Shown here one piece after another: positions 26,382 to 37,109 of a stretch of DNA of 48,409 nt (position 1 is its first letter; each line of letters begins with the position of its first letter). Below the pieces are notes generated by a model. The model had not been told where the DNA came from and ran no database searches. It saw only the letters and a list, made by a program, of their open reading frames with translations. The stretch comes from an uncultured Pelagibacteraceae bacterium. GTDB taxonomy: Bacteria; Pseudomonadota; Alphaproteobacteria; Pelagibacterales; Pelagibacteraceae. Where the stretch lies: contig CABYUV010000009.1 in the NCBI GenBank assembly GCA_902522115.1, forward strand, positions 1 through 48,409, given 5' to 3'. The translations under genes were made by a program, and so were the position numbers.

Positions 26382-27194
26382 TTGAAACCAAAGTCTAAAA
26401 TTTTAATTATTGCAGGATCTGACTCATCTGGTGGAGCAGGTATTCAAGCTGATATTAAAACTGTTACTGCTCTTGGCTCATATGCAATGACAGCAATTAC
26501 AGCAGTAACTTCTCAAAATACCACAGGTGTAAAATCAATTGTTGGAATTAATCCAAAAGAAATTTTTAATCAAATTATTTATAGTTGCAAAGATATAAGA
26601 CCTGATGCAATAAAAATTGGCATGTTACATTCTTCAGAAGTTATTAAAATGGTATTGAAAGCTCTAGATGTAATTAAATTTAAAAAAATCGTATTAGATC
26701 CAGTTATGGTTGCTAAAGGAGGGGCTAAACTTATAGATAGAAAAGCTATTCAATTATTAAAATTAAAATTAATTAAAAAAGTATCACTTATTACCCCCAA
26801 TATCCCAGAGGCAGAAATTTTGACTAAAACAACAATTAAAACAAAAGAAGATATGATTTTTGCTGCTAATAAACTTATAGGATTAGGAGCCAAAAATGTA
26901 CTTTTAAAAGGTGGCCATTTAAAACATAAAAATGTAATAGATATTTTAATAAACAAAAAAGATATAAAAATCTTCAAAAGTGAGCGTCACAAAACTAAGA
27001 ATACCCATGGTACAGGTTGTACATTATCTAGTTCAGTTACAACTTTTTTATCATGTGGAAAAACAGTAAAGAAATCTTGTGAGCTAGGAATTAAGTATGT
27101 AAATTCTGCAGTTAAATCAAACCCGAAATATGGAAAAGGTCATGGCCCAATTAACCATCTCACTTCCTTAAAAGTAAACAGAAAATTTAAATAA
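26382..27194 (+). CDS. thiD: Hydroxymethylpyrimidine / phosphomethylpyrimidine kinase
   Basis: A 270-aa ribokinase-fold kinase. The N-terminal [18 protein letters not shown], the middle [11 protein letters not shown] and the C-terminal anion-hole motif [11 protein letters not shown] identify ThiD, which phosphorylates HMP and HMP-phosphate for thiamine synthesis. The start is TTG at 26382, one base after the glmM stop; the residues that follow ([17 protein letters not shown]) align with the family. Its product feeds ThiE (6839-7459). The stop overlaps the purA start by one base. Confidence 0.94.
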   Translation: MKPKSKILIIAGSDSSGGAGIQADIKTVTALGSYAMTAITAVTSQNTTGVKSIVGINPKEIFNQIIYSCKDIRPDAIKIGMLHSSEVIKMVLKALDVIKFKKIVLDPVMVAKGGAKLIDRKAIQLLKLKLIKKVSLITPNIPEAEILTKTTIKTKEDMIFAANKLIGLGAKNVLLKGGHLKHKNVIDILINKKDIKIFKSERHKTKNTHGTGCTLSSSVTTFLSCGKTVKKSCELGIKYVNSAVKSNPKYGKGHGPINHLTSLKVNRKFK

Positions 27195-28486
27195 TGAAAA
27201 ATATAGTCGTTGTTGGATCTCAATGGGGTGACGAAGGTAAAGGAAAAATTGTTGATTGGTTATCTGAACAGGCTGATGTAGTAATAAGGTTCCAAGGAGG
27301 TCATAATGCTGGCCATACTTTAGTGATTGATGGTGTTACATATAAATTGAGATTATTACCATCTGGAATAGTTAGAAAAGGCAAAATATCAATTATTGGC
27401 AACGGAGTTGTTGTAGATCCATGGGCTTTATTAGAGGAAATAGAAGAAATAAAATCTAAAGGTGTAGAAGTAAATGTCAATAATTTTATTATTTCGGAGT
27501 CTGCAAATTTAATTTTGCCTTTTCATAGAGAAATGGACGAGATTAGAGAAGATGCAGCAGGAAAAAGTAAAATAGGAACTACTAGACGCGGAATTGGACC
27601 AGCATATGAAGATAAAGTTGGAAGAAGATCTATAAGAGTTATGGATCTAAGATCTGAAAAAAATTTAGATCAAAGACTCGACTCTGTGCTAGTCCATCAC
27701 AATGCAATTAGAAAAGGCTTAGGAAAAAAAATTTTTGAAAAAGATCAGCTTAAATCTGATTTACTTAAAATAGCACCCAAAATATTAGAATTTTCACAGC
27801 CAGTTTGGCTAAAAATTGATCAATTTAAAAAACAAAAAAAGAGAATTTTATTCGAAGGAGCTCAAGGTATTTTACTTGATGTAGATCATGGAACTTATCC
27901 TTTTGTAACTTCGTCTAATACTGTTGCATCAAGCGCAGCCACAGGAACTGGTTGTGGCCCTAATTCAATTAATTATGTTCTTGGAATTACAAAAGCTTAT
28001 ACAACAAGAGTTGGGGAAGGTCCTTTTCCTACAGAGTTAACAGATGATGTTGGTGAACTTTTAGGAACACGTGGAAAAGAATTTGGAACTGTTACAAGTA
28101 GAAAAAGAAGATGTGGATGGTTTGACGGTGTTTTGGTTAGGCAAACTATTAAAGTTTCAGGGATTGATGGTATCGCTTTAACGAAATTAGATGTACTCGA
28201 TGAATTAGATGAAATTAAAATGTGTGTTGCTTATGAGCTTGATGGTAAAAGATTAGATTATTTACCTGCTGCTGTAGAAGATCAAATAAAAATAAAACCA
28301 ATTTATGAAACTTTTCCAGGTTGGAAAGTTTCTACAAATGGAGTTAAAAATCTGGACTCTTTACCTGAAAATGCAAAAAAATATATTTTCGCTGTTGAAG
28401 ATTTTATTGGTGCAAAGGTATCAAGTATCTCTACTAGTCCAGAAAGAGATGATACTATTTTAATTGAAAACCCTTTTGAAGTTTAA
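27194..28486 (+). CDS. purA: Adenylosuccinate synthetase
   Basis: A 430-aa enzyme making adenylosuccinate from IMP, aspartate and GTP, the first committed step to AMP. The N-terminal [18 protein letters not shown] contains the catalytic Asp (D13) and the GTP-binding lysine K16; [25 protein letters not shown], and [15 protein letters not shown] follow in the expected order, and the C-terminal [10 protein letters not shown] is conserved. It is the last plus-strand gene of the run; its final 4 bases overlap the end of the convergent rpoH. Confidence 0.97.
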   Translation: MKNIVVVGSQWGDEGKGKIVDWLSEQADVVIRFQGGHNAGHTLVIDGVTYKLRLLPSGIVRKGKISIIGNGVVVDPWALLEEIEEIKSKGVEVNVNNFIISESANLILPFHREMDEIREDAAGKSKIGTTRRGIGPAYEDKVGRRSIRVMDLRSEKNLDQRLDSVLVHHNAIRKGLGKKIFEKDQLKSDLLKIAPKILEFSQPVWLKIDQFKKQKKRILFEGAQGILLDVDHGTYPFVTSSNTVASSAATGTGCGPNSINYVLGITKAYTTRVGEGPFPTELTDDVGELLGTRGKEFGTVTSRKRRCGWFDGVLVRQTIKVSGIDGIALTKLDVLDELDEIKMCVAYELDGKRLDYLPAAVEDQIKIKPIYETFPGWKVSTNGVKNLDSLPENAKKYIFAVEDFIGAKVSSISTSPERDDTILIENPFEV

Positions 28487-29376
28487 TTTGCGGGTAAAAG
28501 ATTTTTTGATTTAGCTAATAAAAGCATATGCTTTTGAAGTTTTTCAAATGCTTTATTTTCTATTTGTCTAACTCTTTCTCTGCTAATTTTATATTTTTTA
28601 CTTAAATCCTCTAGTGTAGTCGGGTCATCATTTAGTCTTCTTGAGTATAGAATTTCTCTTTCTCTATCGTTAAGAACTTTAATAGAGTCTTTTAATAAAT
28701 CTTTTCTTTGCTCCATTTCCTCGTGCTGAGCAAATTTTAAATCATGATCAAGTTCTTTATCAACCAACCAGTCTTGCCATTCATCACCATCTTCTCCAAC
28801 TTGAGCATTAAGCGAGAACTCTTTTCCAGAAAGTCTTCTATTCATAGAAACGACTTCTTCTTTACTTACATCGAGCTTATTAGCTATATGATCAACGTGT
28901 TCATCTCTTAAATCTCCTTCAGTTTCTGGAGAAATTTGATTTTTAATTTTCTTTAAATTAAAAAATAATTTTTTTTGAGCAGTAGTAGTTCCAATTTTGA
29001 CAAGGCTCCAAGATCTTAAAATATATTCTTGAATAGAAGCCTTAATCCACCACATTGCATAAGTTGCCAATCTAAAACCTTTTTCTGGTTCAAATTTCTT
29101 GACAGCTTGCATAAGACCTACATTTCCCTCTGAAATCATTTCATTAATAGGCAAACCATATCCTTTGTAGCCCATAGCAATCTTTGCAACTAATCTTAAA
29201 TGACTAGTAACTAGTTTTTCTGCAGCTTTAATATTACCAGTCGTTTTCCAATTTTTTGCTAACATATATTCTTCTTCTGCAGCTAACATCGGAAATTTTT
29301 TAATCTGCTCTAAATATGCAGATAGTCCACCTTCATTAGAAAGGGTTGGCAGATTGTTACTCATTGTTGTGCTCAT
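28483..29376 (-). CDS. rpoH: RNA polymerase sigma-32 factor
   Basis: A 297-aa sigma-70 family factor for heat-shock promoters. Region 2 includes [20 protein letters not shown] and [20 protein letters not shown]; the RpoH box appears as [15 protein letters not shown], which separates it from the housekeeping sigma; region 4 has [20 protein letters not shown]. The ATG at 29376 is followed by a short variable lead. rluD precedes it on the same strand with a 41-base gap, an order common in Alphaproteobacteria. FtsH, the protease that turns over RpoH in E. coli, is encoded 4.5 kb away. No distinct heat-responsive leader was recognised. Confidence 0.95.
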   Translation of the reverse strand: MSTTMSNNLPTLSNEGGLSAYLEQIKKFPMLAAEEEYMLAKNWKTTGNIKAAEKLVTSHLRLVAKIAMGYKGYGLPINEMISEGNVGLMQAVKKFEPEKGFRLATYAMWWIKASIQEYILRSWSLVKIGTTTAQKKLFFNLKKIKNQISPETEGDLRDEHVDHIANKLDVSKEEVVSMNRRLSGKEFSLNAQVGEDGDEWQDWLVDKELDHDLKFAQHEEMEQRKDLLKDSIKVLNDREREILYSRRLNDDPTTLEDLSKKYKISRERVRQIENKAFEKLQKHMLLLAKSKNLLPAN

Positions 29377-29417
29377 AGAAGTGTTTATTTAATTAATTAT
29401 ATCTAATTTTCAATAAT

Positions 29418-30398
29418 TTATTCTTCAGTGTTTCTAAGCTTTTTTAGAATATTATTTAGATCTTGTGGCAAAAGTGAGGAAAAAATCATCTCTTTCTTAG
29501 TTCGTGGATGTATAAATCCTAAAGTTTTTGCATGCAGAAATTGTCTATTTAATTTAGTAATTGAATTTTGGATATCTAAATCAATATTTTTTAACTTTTT
29601 ATATTTTTTTTTATATTTATCATCTCCAACTAGGCTATTACCTTTATAATTCATATGAACTCTTATCTGATGTGTTCTTCCTGTTTCTAATTTACATTCA
29701 ACTAAACTTAAGGTTGGTGTTTTCTGATTTTCAAAAATTTCAAGTGTTTTATAATTTGTTATGGCTTTCTTACCTTTAGAACTACTAACTTCCATAAGTT
29801 GTCTATTTTTTGAACTACGAGTTATAAATGTCTCAATTCTTCCTGAGGAGGGTCTTAATTTTCCCCATATTAAAAGTTGGTACTCTCTTATAATTGTATG
29901 ATCACTAAATTGTTTTGATAAATTTTCATGAGTTTCATTGTTTCTTGCAATTACAACTAAACCAGATGTGTTTTTATCAATTCTATGAACAATACCAGGT
30001 CTTAACTCATCACCTATATTTGATAAAGAATCCTTGTCATAATGCATCAATGCATTAACAATTGTCTTATCATAATTTCCAGCTCCTGGATGCATGATTA
30101 TTCCAGCAGGTTTATTAATTACTAATAGATCATCATCTTCGTATATTATTTCTAATTTAAATTCGTAAGGTTTAAGGGATGCTATTTCAGGCTCTGGAAT
30201 CTTTAGATTTATAGTATCACCAATTGAGACTTTTTTTGATGGACTCTTAATTATTTCATTATTTAGTGTTAACTTTTCTTTTAAAATTAAATTTTTAATC
30301 CTAGTTCTACTAATTAATTCCTCTCTTTTGTTAATTAAAACATCAACCCTTAAATTCTTCTCATTCTCTTTGACTATAAAATTAATGTTTTTTTCCAT
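29418..30398 (-). CDS. rluD: Ribosomal large subunit pseudouridine synthase, RluD type
   Basis: A 326-aa RluA-family pseudouridine synthase with an N-terminal S4 RNA-binding domain (about 14-60) and the catalytic motif GIVHRIDKNTSGL (135-147), in which D141 is the nucleophile. LLVINKPAGIIMHPG and GRTHQIRVHMNYKG are further family blocks. RluD modifies helix 69 of 23S rRNA (positions 1911, 1915, 1917 in E. coli). The RluD subtype is inferred from domain layout and from its position before rpoH. Confidence 0.9.
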   Translation of the reverse strand: MEKNINFIVKENEKNLRVDVLINKREELISRTRIKNLILKEKLTLNNEIIKSPSKKVSIGDTINLKIPEPEIASLKPYEFKLEIIYEDDDLLVINKPAGIIMHPGAGNYDKTIVNALMHYDKDSLSNIGDELRPGIVHRIDKNTSGLVVIARNNETHENLSKQFSDHTIIREYQLLIWGKLRPSSGRIETFITRSSKNRQLMEVSSSKGKKAITNYKTLEIFENQKTPTLSLVECKLETGRTHQIRVHMNYKGNSLVGDDKYKKKYKKLKNIDLDIQNSITKLNRQFLHAKTLGFIHPRTKKEMIFSSLLPQDLNNILKKLRNTEE

Positions 30399-30421
30399 AA
30401 AATATAATATTAATACTATAT

Positions 30422-30498
30422 GCGCTTGTAGCTCAACTGGATAGAGCGCCTGACTTCGGATCAGGAGGTTCTGGGTTCGACTCCTAGCAGGCGCACCA
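30422..30498 (+). tRNA. tRNA-Arg (UCG)
   Basis: A complete 77-nt cloverleaf with encoded CCA: acceptor GCGCTTG / CAGGCGC, anticodon stem-loop CCTGA-CTTCGGA-TCAGG giving anticodon UCG, and T arm CTGGG-TTCGACT-CCTAG. It lies between the divergent rluD start and the convergent ABC permease gene, whose stop codon begins 2 bases after the tRNA end. Confidence 0.96.
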
Positions 30499-30500
30499 AT

Positions 30501-31292
30501 TTACTCTCCCATGTTTATCAAAGTTCCTTTTTCTCTTGCTTTATCGAAAGAGTAATAAAATACGGATATTGATAAAATTAAATAAAACCCATTAAGATAG
30601 ACTGCATTTATTATATTTTCATAATTGACTGTTCCATTAACTAAAATATTTCTAGTCTCCTCAAAAATATATACTAATGGCAATGCGAAAGCGATTGATT
30701 GGAAGATTCCTGGCAGTGTTTCAACTGGGTAGTATATACAGCCAAAAGGTGCTAACAAAAACATAGTAGACCATGCAATATTTTCAAAAGATGGACCAAA
30801 TCTTAATAATCCTGCTGATACAAGTAGACCAAGCGTAATTCCAAATAAATATAAACTTAAGAAAAGAAAAGCCAAAGGAAGACCAAGTTTTAACAATGAA
30901 ATTCCAAACAATGGAGAAGTTAACAATATTGCTGGTATTAAACCAATTAAAGCTCTAATTAAAGCTGTTAAAACTAAAGAGATAATTATCTCACTAATTT
31001 TCATAGGAGCAATAAATAGGTTTGTAAAGTTTCTGCTCCAAATTTCCTCCAAAAATAACATATTAAAGCCAATACTGGTTCTAAATAAAAAATCATAAAG
31101 AATTGCACATGAAAGAATAACTCCTACCGCACCACTGTAGTAAGTGCTATGAGCTGCAAAAAAATTAGAAATAAATCCCCAGAGAGTAATTTGAATTGAA
31201 GGCCAATAAATTAAGTCTAATATTCTTGGAAATGATCTAGTTATTAAATAAAAGTGTCTTAAAAAAAGACCATAAATTCTCATTAAATTCAT
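30501..31292 (-). CDS. ABC-2 type transporter, permease subunit
   Basis: A 263-aa hydrophobic protein with about six membrane helices (around residues 28-48, 55-75, 105-130, 140-165, 170-190 and 230-250) and the loop APFGCIYYPVETLPGIFQSIA, which matches the ABC-2 permease family that exports polysaccharides, lipids or drugs. It follows its ATPase gene by 2 bases on the same strand. The substrate cannot be told. No periplasmic adaptor or outer-membrane factor gene is nearby. Confidence 0.85.
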   Translation of the reverse strand: MNLMRIYGLFLRHFYLITRSFPRILDLIYWPSIQITLWGFISNFFAAHSTYYSGAVGVILSCAILYDFLFRTSIGFNMLFLEEIWSRNFTNLFIAPMKISEIIISLVLTALIRALIGLIPAILLTSPLFGISLLKLGLPLAFLFLSLYLFGITLGLLVSAGLLRFGPSFENIAWSTMFLLAPFGCIYYPVETLPGIFQSIAFALPLVYIFEETRNILVNGTVNYENIINAVYLNGFYLILSISVFYYSFDKAREKGTLINMGE

Positions 31293-31294
31293 TT

Positions 31295-32020
31295 TTATTT
31301 TCTCGCAATTTCTAAAAATACTTCTTCTAAATTTCTTCTTCCATACTTTATTATTAACTCTTCAGGAGTTCCTCTATCCACTATTAAACCATCTTTCATC
31401 ATTAAAACAGAACTACATAATCTTTTTACTTCTTCCATATTATGAGAGGCAAGCAAAACTGATATTTTTTTTTCCTTTTTGTATTCTTCTAAAAACGATC
31501 TTACAAAATCACCAGTTTCAGGATCTAATGAAGCAGTGGGTTCATCCAACAAAAGTACTGTTGGATCATTTATTAAAGCTTTAGCAAGACTTACCCTGTT
31601 TTTTTGTCCAGAAGAAAGTTCTCCTGTAATTTTGTTTAAAAGGTCTTTTAATCTAAGTTTATTTGCAAGGTGATCTATTCGGTCATTTAAATTTTGAATA
31701 TTATATAATTTTCCATAAACAATTAAATTTTGTTTAACTTTAAGTTTTTTAGGTAATTCAATATATGGTGAAATAAAATTCATTTTGTGAAGAAGTGAGA
31801 TTTTATTTTTTTCAATATTTTCTCCGTTGATTAAAACCTCACCACTACTTGGTTTTAATAATCCTAAAATCATTCCAATAGTTGTAGTTTTTCCACATCC
31901 ATTAGGTCCCAATAAACCAACCATTTCATTTTCATTAATTTTAAAATTTATATTAGTTACTGCTACTTTATCTTTATATTTTTTTGATAGATTTATTACT
32001 TCAATAGAATTTGTCATCAA
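31295..32020 (-). CDS. ABC transporter ATP-binding protein (ABC-2 exporter)
   Basis: A 241-aa nucleotide-binding subunit with Walker A GPNGCGKTT (38-46), signature LSSGQ (135-139), Walker B VLLLDEP (155-161) and the H-loop LLASHNMEEV. The closest recognisable type is the CcmA/DrrA-like exporter ATPase that pairs with ABC-2 permeases. Its start overlaps the 3' end of the upstream Sua5-type gene by 4 bases and the permease follows after 2 bases, so all three are likely co-transcribed. Confidence 0.92.
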   Translation of the reverse strand: MMTNSIEVINLSKKYKDKVAVTNINFKINENEMVGLLGPNGCGKTTTIGMILGLLKPSSGEVLINGENIEKNKISLLHKMNFISPYIELPKKLKVKQNLIVYGKLYNIQNLNDRIDHLANKLRLKDLLNKITGELSSGQKNRVSLAKALINDPTVLLLDEPTASLDPETGDFVRSFLEEYKKEKKISVLLASHNMEEVKRLCSSVLMMKDGLIVDRGTPEELIIKYGRRNLEEVFLEIARK

Positions 32021-32949
32021 TATTTAGAGGCTCTCTTTAATCTATCATTAATTGTTTTGCCAAGACCTTTGTTTGGTATCTTTTCGACTGCAATTTTTTT
32101 AAAACCAGCGTTTTTAATTTTTCTTAAAGTTGAATATAAATTTTTTGCAGCTTCATTTAAATTTTTCATTGTGGATAAATAATAATAGTTTTTTAATTTT
32201 GATTTTCTTTTTTTAATTAATAAATAAGCCTCATCTTTTTTTGGTTTTTTAACATTGACTCTTAAAGGTATCCCGGGTGAGTAATGTAATGGAAATAAAC
32301 CAGGTGATAATTTTTTTTTTGAATTTGTATTAATTAATAATTTTTTTTTTAAAACATTTTCGATTTTTTTAGTATCCAGGCCTCCATATCTTAAAAGTGA
32401 GGGCTTTTCTAAAAGGTTTAGTATTGTAGACTCAACTCCAATTTTACTTTTTCCTCCATTTAAAATATATTTTATTTTTGAACCAAATTCTTCTTTTACA
32501 TCAGATGGTTTAACTGAACTTAATCTTGAGGATATATTTGCACTAGGTGCCGCTACCGGATAATCTAAATTTTTTAATAAATTTCTTAACAATTTATGTT
32601 TAGGGAAACGTACGGCAATACTTTTTTTATTATTAGTGACAAATTTTGATATTTTTGAGTTATTTTTTAATTTCAGAACATAAGTTATCGGACCTGGAGA
32701 AAATTTTTTGTAAAGTTTAACTAAATTATCATTTATATTGCAGTCTTCTTTTAGTCTTTGAATATCGTAATAATGGACAATTAGAGGATTATTTAATGGT
32801 CTTTTTTTAAGACTGAATATTTTCTTAACTGCACTATTCGAGTAAGCGTTTGCAGCCAATCCATAAACAGTTTCTGTTGGTACTGCAACACAATGATTAT
32901 TGTCTAAATATTTTTTTGCTTTTTTGATATTTGATTGAATAGATTTCAT
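32017..32949 (-). CDS. tsaC: L-threonylcarbamoyladenylate synthase, Sua5 type
   Basis: A 310-aa protein with a YrdC domain (about 1-195; ACVAVPTETVYGLAANA-like motif at 19-35, KRPLNNPLIVHYY and VAAPSANISSRLSSV) followed by a Sua5 C-terminal domain of about 100 residues starting near SPGLFPLHYSPGIPL. It makes the threonylcarbamoyl-AMP used for t6A modification of ANN-decoding tRNAs. The presence of the second domain makes it the longer Sua5 form rather than the short E. coli TsaC. Only 20 bases separate it from the divergent xseB. Confidence 0.92.
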   Translation of the reverse strand: MKSIQSNIKKAKKYLDNNHCVAVPTETVYGLAANAYSNSAVKKIFSLKKRPLNNPLIVHYYDIQRLKEDCNINDNLVKLYKKFSPGPITYVLKLKNNSKISKFVTNNKKSIAVRFPKHKLLRNLLKNLDYPVAAPSANISSRLSSVKPSDVKEEFGSKIKYILNGGKSKIGVESTILNLLEKPSLLRYGGLDTKKIENVLKKKLLINTNSKKKLSPGLFPLHYSPGIPLRVNVKKPKKDEAYLLIKKRKSKLKNYYYLSTMKNLNEAAKNLYSTLRKIKNAGFKKIAVEKIPNKGLGKTINDRLKRASKY

Positions 32950-32969
32950 GTATTAATAATTATTATTAT

Positions 32970-33218
32970 ATGAAAGATAAAATATTACCACTTGATTATG
33001 ATCAGTATTCAATTGAGGAGCTTACAGAAAAAGCAAATAAGATTATAGAGTCTCTAGAGAAGGAAAATGATTTAAACAATTCAGTTGTTAATTATCAAGA
33101 ACTTCTAAAATTAAATAATATTATTGAAAAGAAATTTCATAAAAATTTTAAATCTATTGGGGAAGAGACAAATAAAAAGATTAAAGAGATAACTAAAAAA
33201 AATGAAAAAACAGCTTAA
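32970..33218 (+). CDS. xseB: Exodeoxyribonuclease VII small subunit
   Basis: An 82-aa acidic and helical protein with the family pattern YDQYSIEELTEKANKIIESLE followed by a second helix (SVVNYQELLKLNNIIEKK). XseB subunits bind the XseA nuclease that degrades single-stranded DNA; xseA is not in this window. Gene order xseB-ispA-dxs is widespread in proteobacteria and supports the call. The 3' end overlaps ispA by 17 bases. Confidence 0.85.
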   Translation: MKDKILPLDYDQYSIEELTEKANKIIESLEKENDLNNSVVNYQELLKLNNIIEKKFHKNFKSIGEETNKKIKEITKKNEKTA

Positions 33219-34074
33219 TAAAATAGCTAAGGATACAAATATTTTCCTAAAAAAATATATTAATTCACAGAAATATTCTCAGCTAAAGTCACCCATGAAG
33301 TATGGTTTGTTTCCAGGTGGAAAAAAAATAAGATCTAAAATCTTAATGGACTTAGGGTCATTATTTTCAATAGATTATAAAACATTGATAATAGTTGGGT
33401 CGGCTGTTGAATGTATTCATGCTTATTCTCTTATTCATGATGATCTACCCTGCATGGATGATGATGATATAAGAAGAGGAAAACCTTCAGCTCACATTAA
33501 ATTTGGTGAGTCCACAGCAGTTCTGGCAGGAAATTCATTACTGACTTTAGCTTTTGAAATTTTATCAAGTCCTAAATTGAAATTAAATGAAAAGATAAAG
33601 ATTAACCTAATCAAAAAATTATCAGAATGTTCAGGACATCTAGGAATAGCTGGTGGGCAATATTTAGATTTAAGTTATGAGAGAAAGAAAATATCAAGGA
33701 ATAAAATATTAGAAATGGAAATAAAAAAAACTGGAATGTTATTTAGTTTTTGTTGTGCAGCTCCAGCAATAATTAAGAAAAAAACAATCCAAGAAATTAA
33801 ATTTTTTGAAAATATTGGATCAAGAATTGGTTTATTATTCCAAATAGCTGATGATTTAATTGATCTGAAGAGTAATTCTAAGGAAGCTGGGAAAAAAACA
33901 GGAAAAGATCAAAAAAAAGGCAAGGCAACACTTATAAATTTAATAGGCTATGATGACTCACTTAAGTATTGTGATAAGATAATAAAAGATATTAATAATA
34001 ATTTAAGAAAATATGGTTCAAGATCTGAAAAAATAAATGAAACTTTGGGTTATATATTGAATAGAAAAAAATGA
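33202..34074 (+). CDS. ispA: Farnesyl diphosphate synthase (short-chain prenyl transferase)
   Basis: A 290-aa prenyltransferase with the first aspartate-rich motif [14 protein letters not shown] (80-93), in which two extra residues between aspartates mark the bacterial FPP/GGPP synthase type, and the second motif IADDLIDL near residue 217. It condenses IPP with DMAPP and GPP. Product length (C15 or C20) cannot be settled by eye. It lies between xseB and dxs with overlaps on both sides (17 and 4 bases). Confidence 0.92.
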   Translation: MKKQLNKIAKDTNIFLKKYINSQKYSQLKSPMKYGLFPGGKKIRSKILMDLGSLFSIDYKTLIIVGSAVECIHAYSLIHDDLPCMDDDDIRRGKPSAHIKFGESTAVLAGNSLLTLAFEILSSPKLKLNEKIKINLIKKLSECSGHLGIAGGQYLDLSYERKKISRNKILEMEIKKTGMLFSFCCAAPAIIKKKTIQEIKFFENIGSRIGLLFQIADDLIDLKSNSKEAGKKTGKDQKKGKATLINLIGYDDSLKYCDKIIKDINNNLRKYGSRSEKINETLGYILNRKK

Positions 34075-35987
34075 AAAAAAATTATCAATTTTTAAATAAT
34101 ATCAATTTTCCATCCGATTTAAGAAAAGTTTCTGAAAATAATTTACAAAAAGTAGCAGATGAGGTGAGGGAGGAAATGATAAGTGCTGTTTCAGAAACAG
34201 GAGGTCACCTTGGTGCTGGTTTGGGAGTGGTTGAATTGACAGTTGCACTTCATTATGTTTTTGATACCCCAAATGATAAATTAATTTGGGATGTTGGCCA
34301 TCAATCTTACCCACATAAAATTTTGACTGGAAGAAAAGATAAAATTAGAACTTTAAGACAGGGCGATGGTTTATCAGGATTTACAAAAAGATCTGAAAGT
34401 GAGTATGATCCATTTGGAGCAGCACATAGTTCAACATCTATCTCATCTGCATTAGGAATTGCAGAGGCAAATAAATTAGAAAATAAGTCTTCCAATGTAA
34501 TAGCTGTAATAGGTGATGGAGCAATTAGTGCAGGTATGGCTTATGAAGCCATGAATAATGCTGGGGCATCTAAAACAAAAATAATTGTTATTTTAAATGA
34601 TAACGACATGTCAATTGCAAAACCAGTTGGAGCAATGAGAACTTACTTGGCAAAATTGTTCACTGGTAAAATATATTTTAGTCTTAGAGAAACCTTAAAG
34701 TTAATTACATCTGCATTTTCAAAAAGATTTAGTGCTAAAGCAGGAAAAGCAGAGGATTTTTTTCGTTCAGCAGTCACTGGAGGTACTTTGTTTAGTTCAC
34801 TTGGTTTTTATTATGCAGGTCCTATAGATGGTCATGATTTATCAAGTCTAGTTCCAATTTTAAAAAACGCAAAAGAATCAAGACACGAGGGCCCTATAAT
34901 GATTCATATCAAAACTCAAAAAGGAAAAGGTTATTCTTATGCAGAAAAAGCAAATGATCATTATCATGGAGTGTCAAAATTTAATGTTGAGACTGGAGAA
35001 CAATTAAAGAGCAAATCAAACCTTCCAGCTTATACAAAAGTATTTGCAAACACGTTAGTTAAACATGCCAAAAAAGATAGCAAAATAGTAGGAATAACAG
35101 CAGCGATGCCTGGAGGGACTGGTATGGATATTTTTGGAAATGAGTTTCCAAATAGAATGTTTGATGTAGGAATAGCAGAACAACATGCTGTAACTTTTGC
35201 AGCTGGTCTCGCAACCGAGGGATACAAACCATATGCTGCAATTTATTCTACATTTTTACAGAGAGCATATGATCAAGTTGTCCACGATGTTGCCATTCAA
35301 AGTTTACCAGTTAGATTTGCGATAGATAGAGCAGGATTAGTTGGTGCTGATGGATCAACACATGCTGGCTCATTTGATATAACTTACTTATCAACTTTAC
35401 CTAACTTTGTAGTAATGGCAGCAAGTGATGAAGCTGAACTTGTTAAAATGATTAATACTTCAGTCGATATAAATGACAGACCTTCTGCAATTAGATATCC
35501 AAGAGGAACCGGAGTAGGTGTTGACCTCCCATCAATAGACGAAAAAATTGAAATTGGTAAAGGGAGAGTTGTTCAACAAGGGACACAAGTTTGTATTTTA
35601 AACCTCGGTACTCGACTTGAGGAGTGCAAGTTAGCTGTAGAGGAATTAAAAGCAAAAGGAGTTTCAACAACTTTGATAGACGCCAGATTTGCTAAGCCTT
35701 TAGATGAAGAACTTATAATAAAATCTGCTAAGGAACATGAGCTCATGATAACTATTGAAGAGGGATCAATAGGTGGTTTCGGTTCTCATGTTAAAAATTT
35801 ATTAGCTGAAAGAGGAGTATTTGATAAAGGTTTAAAATTTAGATCAATGACTTTACCAGATGAATTTATTGAACAAAATGATCCAAAAAAAATGTATGAT
35901 AAAGCTGGATTAAACAGTTCTCAAATTTCCAAGAAAATAGCTGATATTTTGTTTCAAAAGGAAACAATAAGAGTTGTGAAAAATTAA
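34071..35987 (+). CDS. dxs: 1-deoxy-D-xylulose-5-phosphate synthase
   Basis: A 638-aa thiamine-diphosphate enzyme that makes DXP from pyruvate and glyceraldehyde-3-phosphate, the entry to the MEP isoprenoid pathway. Landmarks: [36 protein letters not shown], the cofactor motif [34 protein letters not shown] and [15 protein letters not shown]. It overlaps ispA by 4 bases and is convergent with aroC, with 6 bases between the stops. Confidence 0.96.
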   Translation: MKKNYQFLNNINFPSDLRKVSENNLQKVADEVREEMISAVSETGGHLGAGLGVVELTVALHYVFDTPNDKLIWDVGHQSYPHKILTGRKDKIRTLRQGDGLSGFTKRSESEYDPFGAAHSSTSISSALGIAEANKLENKSSNVIAVIGDGAISAGMAYEAMNNAGASKTKIIVILNDNDMSIAKPVGAMRTYLAKLFTGKIYFSLRETLKLITSAFSKRFSAKAGKAEDFFRSAVTGGTLFSSLGFYYAGPIDGHDLSSLVPILKNAKESRHEGPIMIHIKTQKGKGYSYAEKANDHYHGVSKFNVETGEQLKSKSNLPAYTKVFANTLVKHAKKDSKIVGITAAMPGGTGMDIFGNEFPNRMFDVGIAEQHAVTFAAGLATEGYKPYAAIYSTFLQRAYDQVVHDVAIQSLPVRFAIDRAGLVGADGSTHAGSFDITYLSTLPNFVVMAASDEAELVKMINTSVDINDRPSAIRYPRGTGVGVDLPSIDEKIEIGKGRVVQQGTQVCILNLGTRLEECKLAVEELKAKGVSTTLIDARFAKPLDEELIIKSAKEHELMITIEEGSIGGFGSHVKNLLAERGVFDKGLKFRSMTLPDEFIEQNDPKKMYDKAGLNSSQISKKIADILFQKETIRVVKN

Positions 35988-35993
35988 TTTAAG

Positions 35994-37076
35994 CTAACCA
36001 CATTGGGCTTTATTCATCAAATAGTGGTCAAGTAAAACACAATTCATCATAGCTTCACCAATTGGTACAGCTCTAATTCCTACACAAGGATCATGTCTAC
36101 CTTTAACAGATATTGAAGTATTTTTCCCAAATTTATTTATAGTTTTTCTACTGGTTAAAATTGAAGATGTTGGTTTGACAGCAAAAGATGCAATAATTTC
36201 TTGGCCCGTAGAAATTCCACCAAGAATTCCACCCGCTTTATTTGAATTGAATTTTAATTTATTCCCTTTTGAAGAAATTTCATCTGAATTTTGTTCTCCA
36301 CTTAATTGTGCTGAGTTCATTCCTGCACCAATATTTATACCTTTAACTGCATTAATACTCATTAGACCTGAAGCTATGTCAGTATCTAATTTTGAATAAA
36401 TTGGAGCACCTAAACCAACCGGGATACCTCTTGCTCTTATTTCAATCACTGCTCCACATGAGGATCCTGATTTTCTTACACCAAGCAAATATTTTTCCCA
36501 TAATTTAATCATTGATTTATCTGGACAAAAAAATGGATTTTTTGAAATTACTTTATCGTTCCATTGATTTGTATCACATCCAAGAATTCCTAGCTGAGTT
36601 ACTGCACCAATTACTCTAAATTTTTTACCTAATTTTTTTTGAAGCACAACTTTTGCTATAGCACCAGCCGCAACTCGTGCAGCAGTTTCTCTAGCAGAAG
36701 ATCTGCCACCACCTCTATAGTCTCTAATTCCATATTTTTTAAAATAAGTAAAATCTGCATGACCTGGTCTGAACTTATCTTTAATATTACGATAATCTTT
36801 GGATCTCATATCTTTGTTGTAGATTATTAGAGAAATAGGTGTTCCTGTAGTTTTACCCTCAAACACTCCTGACAATATTTGAACTTTATCATCCTCTTTT
36901 CTCTGAGTTGTAAATTTAGATTGTCCTGGTTTTCTTTTGTCTAATTCTATTTGAATATCTTGCTCTTTAAGAGATATGTTTGGAGGACAACCATCAACAA
37001 TACAACCAATTGCAGGTCCATGAGACTCTCCCCAAGTTGTGAAACGAAATAGCTTTCCAAAAGTATTAAATGACAT
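35994..37076 (-). CDS. aroC: Chorismate synthase
   Basis: A 360-aa FMN-dependent enzyme making chorismate from EPSP, the last common step of aromatic synthesis. The N-terminal [40 protein letters not shown], the [17 protein letters not shown] block and the C-terminal [18 protein letters not shown] are the standard signatures. It faces pdxH across a 33-base gap that must hold both promoters. Confidence 0.97.
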   Translation of the reverse strand: MSFNTFGKLFRFTTWGESHGPAIGCIVDGCPPNISLKEQDIQIELDKRKPGQSKFTTQRKEDDKVQILSGVFEGKTTGTPISLIIYNKDMRSKDYRNIKDKFRPGHADFTYFKKYGIRDYRGGGRSSARETAARVAAGAIAKVVLQKKLGKKFRVIGAVTQLGILGCDTNQWNDKVISKNPFFCPDKSMIKLWEKYLLGVRKSGSSCGAVIEIRARGIPVGLGAPIYSKLDTDIASGLMSINAVKGINIGAGMNSAQLSGEQNSDEISSKGNKLKFNSNKAGGILGGISTGQEIIASFAVKPTSSILTSRKTINKFGKNTSISVKGRHDPCVGIRAVPIGEAMMNCVLLDHYLMNKAQCG

Positions 37077-37109
37077 TATTTATATTATATAGATTATTTT
37101 GTTAGAATT

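Noticed and set aside
30422..30510. tRNA-Arg as an integration site for the adjacent ABC exporter genes
   Set aside because: No integrase and no repeat of the tRNA 3' end was noticed within the window, and the ABC genes are tightly linked to the tsaC-type gene on the other side.
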